Notes under the pieces: model-generated
What the model was told of the DNA's origin: nothing
The model's database searches: none
Seen by the model: only the letters and a program-made list of their open reading frames with translations
Assembly: GCA_028532905.1 (NCBI GenBank)
Contig: JAQQAM010000188.1
Span: forward strand, 1-37,028
Reading direction: 5' to 3'
DNA from: Spirochaetales bacterium
GTDB taxonomy: Bacteria > Spirochaetota > Spirochaetia > DSM-2461
Length of the DNA: 37,028 bases
Made by a program: the position numbers and the translations under genes
Shown: positions 33,139 to 37,028 of the stretch, piece by piece
How positions within the stretch are numbered: the first letter of the stretch is position 1
How the letters are laid out: each line of letters opens with the position of its first letter

Positions 33139-34167
33139 TTACTTGAACCCCGCAGGCAGGTTAGGCTGAGCCATCACTGCCTCGACAAAAGCCAGGATAT
33201 TCTCAAGAGACACATCCCCTTCTACAGCATGGGAGGGGGACAGGATATATCCGCCCTCAGCGCCCAGTTCCAGAAGGTGTTTTGTCTCATTCCTTACCTC
33301 TTCTACCGTACCGAAGGGGAGGGTTTTTTGAGTAGAGAGGCCTCCCCAGAAGGAGAGCCGGCCCCGATACTCTTTGATAAGCGCATCAATATCCATGACT
33401 TCAGGCTGAAAGGGATTGAAACACTTCAGCCCGATCTCAACCAGATCGGGAAATACTTCATCCACATCGCCGCAGGAGTGAATCAGAATATATTTCCCCT
33501 GATCCAGAACAGCTTTATACATTCTTTTCAGGTGGGGATAAATCATTTCCCGCCAGAGATCAGGTCCCATGATCAATCCATGCTGCTGTCCCCAGTCATC
33601 ACCGAAGTAGATGGCATCTATATCATAGGTACAGGCTTTCTCAATCTGGGCAATATTGTAATCCACAATAGACCCGAATAAGTTATTAACAAAATCAGGG
33701 TTGTCATAAAAGTCCATCAGAAGATTCTCAACCCCTCTGAGAGACCAGGCCCTCTCATACAGGGAGAACCCGATACAGAAGACTCTGAAGCGGTCAGGAT
33801 CAGCCTCAATCCTGGCGGGAATATCATTAAAAAAACGCTCATCCCGGGGATCGGGAAAGGTGTAATCCTCAAGAGTAGGCTTTTTCAAGACCACCTCTTC
33901 GGGAAGACCAATGTCTTTTTCCACCGACCGGTCCCAGACAACCCCAAATACATCCCTGAACCGTCCGGCTCCCAGGTCATCAAAAAAACCAACGGAACTT
34001 CCCAGCGATGTGAAGTGATTCCCCAGAGCCTTCTCCCACTGGGGACCATAGTGCTTTTCCAGTTTCTCAATCGCCTCACAGGTAAAGCTGAAGGACCAGG
34101 GAACATAAGGCGGTTTCCTGCCGTCCAGCACTGTTTTAACAACATCCCTTTTGGACATAGTGTTCAT
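33139..34167 (-). CDS. URO-D-superfamily protein, MtaA/CmuA-like (copy A)
   Basis: A 342-residue TIM-barrel protein related to uroporphyrinogen decarboxylase, but not HemE: the HemE N-terminal RQAGR motif is missing. It has instead HSCGD (H230, C232), the His-x-Cys zinc motif of corrinoid or thiol methyltransferases such as MtaA, MtbA and CmuA. The usual third cysteine near residue 310 is replaced by SPSHAVEGD, so H313 may serve. It is about 88% identical to the copy at 35690. The ATG at 34167 is preceded by a TGAGGTAA ribosome site that is the same in both copies. It lies 48 bp behind the Rieske-desaturase gene and is probably co-transcribed with it. Confidence 0.82.
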   Translation of the reverse strand: MNTMSKRDVVKTVLDGRKPPYVPWSFSFTCEAIEKLEKHYGPQWEKALGNHFTSLGSSVGFFDDLGAGRFRDVFGVVWDRSVEKDIGLPEEVVLKKPTLEDYTFPDPRDERFFNDIPARIEADPDRFRVFCIGFSLYERAWSLRGVENLLMDFYDNPDFVNNLFGSIVDYNIAQIEKACTYDIDAIYFGDDWGQQHGLIMGPDLWREMIYPHLKRMYKAVLDQGKYILIHSCGDVDEVFPDLVEIGLKCFNPFQPEVMDIDALIKEYRGRLSFWGGLSTQKTLPFGTVEEVRNETKHLLELGAEGGYILSPSHAVEGDVSLENILAFVEAVMAQPNLPAGFK

Positions 34168-34215
34168 AGATTTACCTCATATTTATTGTTGTTCAACCCC
34201 GAAGGACTGTCAGTT

Positions 34216-35562
34216 TCAGATTTTAATAAACACACTCCCCTTCTCGGCCTTGGCGGGATAGGTTTTCAAGTCCGTCTGAGCCGGTCTGGTCAGAGCCTTT
34301 CCACTGAGAATATCAAAACGCGCATTGTGTTTGGGGCAGGCAACCCGGCAGTTGTCTTCCACAACACCGTTGCCCAGGGGAGCCTGTTCATGGGTACACA
34401 GACCTTCTGTGGCATAATAGCCCTTTTCGGCCAGATTAAAGACGGCGTAGCTTTCTCCCTTGTATTCAAAGGGAATCACATCCATTTCATCAATGTCCCC
34501 TTCGGCACAGACCCGTATCCAGTCCCCCTCGGCAACAGCTTCCCGGTTCTCAGAGCTTCTGTCAGAGGAAGCCTTTTCTGAAGCTTCCGGAAGGGGACGC
34601 TCAATAAAATAGGAAGTGTCCTTTTTCTGTCTGAACAGTGCGGGAATCATCTCTTTATAAACCTGCCACATCCCCTTATAGGGCACAGGTTCCTGACTGA
34701 CAATTTTTTTGTGCAGCTTGGGCAGGGCATGAAAGGGCATTAAGGGATACATATGATGCTCAATATGGTACTGCATATTCATAAAGAGGAAGGCAAAAAA
34801 CGGATTAACCTTAACGGTTCTCGAATTCCGTCTGTGATCCCAGACATCCTCTTCCAGTCCCGCATGCTGCTGGAGGATAAACATCCACTGTAGAGGGGCG
34901 CCGTAAAAACGGGGCAGACCGTAAAACAGGACAGGCAGCCAGGATCCGAGATAAAGAGAGAGGGCGATGGGAATAATCTGGGTGATCATACTGAGCCGGG
35001 CCCAGAAGAACATCTTTTTATACTCCTCCTCGGGTACACAGATTTTGGCTTCTTTGCTGACAATCCCCAGGCTGTGGAGAATCAGTATGCGGATGTAATG
35101 GATACCCTGCTGAATATTGAAGAAATTTATTATCTGGGGGAAAAACTTCGGAGGTCTGGGAACGGTGATCTCCAGATCGACTCCGTTAATAACCGTATAG
35201 GAGTGGTGTCTCACATGAGACCAGTGGGTAAACACAATATCCCTCTGCTGCATGGCAGTGGACCAGAAGTGGAGAAGATCATTGAGCCAGGGGGTTCTGA
35301 AAACAGTACCGTGGGAACTCTCATGCCAGCGGGCATCACAGGCGGAATAAAGTACTCCGTACAGAAAAAAGGCCGGTATGACCCAGGCCGTACCAAGGCT
35401 CATAAATGCCAGATATCCTGTGGCTCCCAGCAGGAGAACCCACAGCCCCACCATATACAGAGCGTGATAATTATCCTTTTTCATCAGGCCTTTCAGCTCT
35501 TTTCTGTCAATCTCCGGTGTGTACCACTCCTGTTCTTCAACCAGGGTTTTCGGATCTACCAT
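34216..35562 (-). CDS. Membrane diiron desaturase/hydroxylase fused to a Rieske [2Fe-2S] domain
   Basis: A 448-residue fusion. The N-terminal 300 residues are a membrane fatty-acid-desaturase-type domain with histidine boxes HESSH (80-84), HVRHH (116-120) and HIEHH (266-270), plus H233 in QQHAGLEEDVWDHR, and at least four hydrophobic helices. After a polar linker (320-345), residues 346-448 form a Rieske ferredoxin with ligands C389, H391, C409 and H412 (CTH and CPKH). The Rieske domain probably feeds electrons to the diiron site for oxygen-dependent hydroxylation or desaturation, as cytochrome b5 domains do in other desaturases. The substrate is unknown. The ATG follows AAGGAG. It lies between two URO-D paralogues. 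Confidence 0.87.
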   Translation of the reverse strand: MVDPKTLVEEQEWYTPEIDRKELKGLMKKDNYHALYMVGLWVLLLGATGYLAFMSLGTAWVIPAFFLYGVLYSACDARWHESSHGTVFRTPWLNDLLHFWSTAMQQRDIVFTHWSHVRHHSYTVINGVDLEITVPRPPKFFPQIINFFNIQQGIHYIRILILHSLGIVSKEAKICVPEEEYKKMFFWARLSMITQIIPIALSLYLGSWLPVLFYGLPRFYGAPLQWMFILQQHAGLEEDVWDHRRNSRTVKVNPFFAFLFMNMQYHIEHHMYPLMPFHALPKLHKKIVSQEPVPYKGMWQVYKEMIPALFRQKKDTSYFIERPLPEASEKASSDRSSENREAVAEGDWIRVCAEGDIDEMDVIPFEYKGESYAVFNLAEKGYYATEGLCTHEQAPLGNGVVEDNCRVACPKHNARFDILSGKALTRPAQTDLKTYPAKAEKGSVFIKI

Positions 35563-35647
35563 TTTCTAACTCCTTTTCTCAATCTGTTCTGCCCGGCGGC
35601 AGGTCTGAATCTATCTCATACCCTCTTAAACCGCTCATATTTGCATG

Positions 35648-35681
35648 AAAAAAATTGCCCTGCTCTTCCGGGAACAGGGCA
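35648..35681 (-). terminator. Terminator after URO-D copy B
   Basis: TGCCCTG (35656-35662) pairs with CAGGGCA (35675-35681), with an inner TTCC/GGAA helix. On the minus strand a run of T follows (35648-35654). It separates copy B from the desaturase gene, which then needs its own promoter or read-through. Confidence 0.8.
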
Positions 35682-35689
35682 GGACACTG

Positions 35690-36718
35690 TTATTTAAAAT
35701 CCGCAGGAAGGTTGGGCTGAGCCTTAACTTCCTCAACAAATGCCAGAATATTTTCGAGGGACACATCCCCTTCCACAGCATGGGAGGGAGACAGAATATA
35801 GCTGCCGTCGGCTCCCATTTCCAGAAGGTGTTTTGTCTCTTTCCGTACGTCCTCTTCTGTTCCGAAGGGAAGGGTTTTCTGAGTGGAAAGGCCGCCCCAG
35901 AAGGAGAGCCGTCCCCGGTACTCTTTGATCAGCTCATCAATATCCATAACCTCGGGCTGGAAGGGATTGAAACACTTGAGTCCGATTTCCACCAGATCGG
36001 GGAAGACCTCATCCACATCGCCGCAGGAGTGAATCAGAATATATTTCCCCTGGTCCAGAACGGCCTTGTACATCCTCTTCAGATGGGGAAAAATCATTTC
36101 CCGCCAGAGATCGGGTCCCATAATCAGACCGTACTGCTGGCCCCAGTCATCTCCGAAGTAGATGGCGTCTATGTCGTAGGTACAGGCTTTTTCTATTTGG
36201 GCTATATTGTAGTCAACGATGGCTCCGAAAAGTTCATTGACAAAATCAGGGTTGTCATAGAAGTCCATCAGAAGATTCTCGATACCCCTGAGAGACCAGG
36301 CTCTTTCATACAGGGAAAAGCCGATACAGAAGACTCTGAAACGGTCAGGATCTGCCTCAATTTTGGAAGGAATATCATCAAAAAAGCGGTGATCATGGGG
36401 ATCGGGAAATGTGTATCCTTCCAGGCTTGGTTCTTTAAGAACCACTTCTTCGGGAAGACCGATGTCTTTTTCCACAGTTCTGTCCCAGACAACCCCGAAC
36501 AGGTCTTTGAAGCGGCTGCCCCCCAGGTCATCAAAAAAACCGATGTCGCTGCCCAGCTCGGTGTAGTGATTGCCCAGTTCTTTCTCCCACTGGGGGCCGA
36601 AATGTTTCTCCAGTTTATCAATGGCCTCATGGGTGAAGCGGAAAGACCAGGGAACATAGGGAGGTTTTTTGCCGTCCAGAACGGTTTTTACAACATCCCT
36701 TTTGGTTATAGTACTCAT
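35690..36718 (-). CDS. URO-D-superfamily protein, MtaA/CmuA-like (copy B)
   Basis: A 342-residue paralogue of the protein at 33139 with the same motifs: HSCGD at 230-234, GLKCFNPFQPEV and SPSHAVEGDV. I count 41 differences between the copies, most of them in the first 120 residues. The middle and C-terminal barrel, including the whole metal-binding region, is nearly unchanged, so function is under strong selection in both. Its leader contains a possible three-way-junction RNA that covers the ribosome site. It lies directly downstream of an AraC-type gene on the same strand and has its own terminator. As for copy A, HemE activity is unlikely and methyl transfer is inferred. Confidence 0.82.
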   Translation of the reverse strand: MSTITKRDVVKTVLDGKKPPYVPWSFRFTHEAIDKLEKHFGPQWEKELGNHYTELGSDIGFFDDLGGSRFKDLFGVVWDRTVEKDIGLPEEVVLKEPSLEGYTFPDPHDHRFFDDIPSKIEADPDRFRVFCIGFSLYERAWSLRGIENLLMDFYDNPDFVNELFGAIVDYNIAQIEKACTYDIDAIYFGDDWGQQYGLIMGPDLWREMIFPHLKRMYKAVLDQGKYILIHSCGDVDEVFPDLVEIGLKCFNPFQPEVMDIDELIKEYRGRLSFWGGLSTQKTLPFGTEEDVRKETKHLLEMGADGSYILSPSHAVEGDVSLENILAFVEEVKAQPNLPADFK

Positions 36719-36725
36719 TGGATTA

Positions 36726-36805
36726 CCTCATAAACAGTTTTCAGCAGTCCCGGAAGACTGTCTGTAAACAGCATATCCCCTGTTAAAAGGATGCGGTTTA
36801 TGAGG
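36726..36805 (-). promoter_or_regulatory. Structured leader of URO-D copy B that sequesters its ribosome site
   Basis: On the minus strand CCTCATAAAC (36796-36805) is a perfect 10-bp complement of GTTTATGAGG (36726-36735), which contains the GAGG ribosome site 7 nt before the ATG. Between the arms two more hairpins fit: AACAG/CTGTT, and CAG-A-CAGTC/GACTGCTG with a 6-nt loop. The result is a compact three-way junction of about 80 nt. It starts 12 nt after the AraC stop codon. As DNA, the same repeats could be an operator pair. Confidence 0.55.
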
Positions 36806-36817
36806 AAAATGCTGAAT

Positions 36818-36931
36818 TTATGGAAATTCCTGCTGTTTTTTGTACTTATTGGGAGAGAGACCGCATACCGATTTGAACTGTTTGGAGAAGTAAAGGGGGT
36901 CTTTATACCCCAGATCCGCCGCTACAGACTG
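36818..36931 (-). CDS. AraC-family regulator, C-terminal fragment (cut by contig end)
   Basis: The last 37 residues of an AraC/XylS regulator. The second helix-turn-helix is clear: VAADLGYKDPLYFSKQFK followed by GLSPNKYKK, the family signature. The stop codon is at 36818-36820. The gene runs off the contig: adapter sequence begins at 36932, so nothing upstream of residue Q in the fragment is genomic. As the nearest regulator on the same strand, it is a candidate controller of the URO-D and Rieske-desaturase genes. AraC proteins of this kind usually respond to small molecules. Confidence 0.88.
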   Translation of the reverse strand, partial: QSVAADLGYKDPLYFSKQFKSVCGLSPNKYKKQQEFP

Positions 36932-37028
36932 AGATCGTAATAGCACACGTATTAACTCCAGTCACTCTCGAGAATCTAGTATGACCTCGTGGTGATGAAG
37001 GGTGGGGGGGGGTGGGGGGGGGGGGGGG
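36932..37028. other. Contig-end artefact: Illumina adapter read-through and poly-G
   Basis: From 36932 the sequence matches the TruSeq read-2 adapter (AGATCGGAAGAGCACACG and onwards) at 30 of 34 positions, the four mismatches all being G or C changed to T or A. An 8-nt index-like word (36966-36973) follows, then ATCTAGTATG, one base different from the P7 segment ATCTCGTATG. The end is poly-G, typical of two-colour chemistry after the fragment ends. This stretch is not genomic. Confidence 0.93.

Noticed and set aside
33139-34167. Annotation as HemE uroporphyrinogen decarboxylase
   Set aside because: The HemE N-terminal active-site motif is absent, the HSCGD metal motif is present, and two copies next to an oxygenase do not fit haem synthesis.
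33139-36718. Composite transposon formed by the two URO-D copies
   Set aside because: No transposase, terminal inverted repeats or target duplications are visible; the copies have diverged and share only gene plus leader.
35645-36733. 362-codon plus-strand frame across URO-D copy B
   Set aside because: It is the antisense shadow of a clearly homologous gene; the equivalent frame in copy A is broken into pieces, so it is not conserved.
36726-36805. Cobalamin riboswitch, tempting next to corrinoid-type methyltransferase relatives
   Set aside because: The leader is only about 80 nt, lacks the conserved B12 box and has a simpler three-way fold.
36991-37028. G-rich end as a telomere or G-quadruplex element
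   Set aside because: It directly follows adapter and index sequence, so it is no-signal poly-G from the sequencer.

Overview
The window reads as one assembled contig of moderate GC with about 33 protein genes packed on both strands. Its two extreme ends are sequencing adapter and homopolymer artefact, not genome. Gene content suggests a free-living, anaerobic or aerotolerant spirochaete-like bacterium. The signs are a strongly expressed single-domain porin, small outer-membrane barrels and lipoproteins, a PerR/rubrerythrin/superoxide reductase/rubredoxin oxygen-defence cluster, a divergent sigma-like protein and a Bdr-like heptad-repeat membrane protein. The lineage is an inference from protein style, not from a database search.

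Layout. 121-4546 (minus): a sigma-like protein, rdgB and pepF form one run behind trpS. 4679-9744: a small barrel protein, then an OmpR/PhoB-type response regulator and its histidine kinase, followed by a porin that has 11-bp direct repeats in its upstream region, and a lipoprotein. 9755-14862: a HAD phosphatase and AI-2E-type permease diverge from the GTPase engB; then come a coiled-coil repeat protein, a small unknown gene and the overlapping shikimate genes aroK-aroC. 14913-17626 (minus): a methyltransferase lies downstream of the oxygen-defence set perR, rubrerythrin, desulfoferrodoxin and rubredoxin. The rubredoxin is a 52-residue gene.

17719-21391 (minus) is an unusual signalling operon: response regulator, glycosyltransferase, then a kinase-like protein that has lost its phospho-accepting histidine. 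21605-27554 (minus) is a complete oligopeptide ABC importer, oppABCDF, with a strong hairpin between oppA and oppB. 28023-33018 holds an acyltransferase, a UPF0158-GNAT fusion, proS and, divergently, enolase.

33139-36931 (minus) is the most unusual part. Two 88%-identical URO-D-superfamily proteins flank a membrane diiron desaturase/hydroxylase fused to a Rieske domain, and the tail of an AraC regulator lies upstream. The leader of the upstream URO-D gene can fold into a three-way junction whose closing helix buries the ribosome-binding site. This looks like a substrate-responsive catabolic or demethylating locus, but its substrate cannot be read from sequence.

A recurrent feature is the promoter -10 hexamer ending only 5-7 nt before the start codon, with no Shine-Dalgarno. 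It occurs at the AI-2E permease, engB, aroK, perR, the second response regulator, the acyltransferase and proS, and suggests common leaderless transcription. Elsewhere GTG starts overlap the previous stop codon, suggesting translational coupling.
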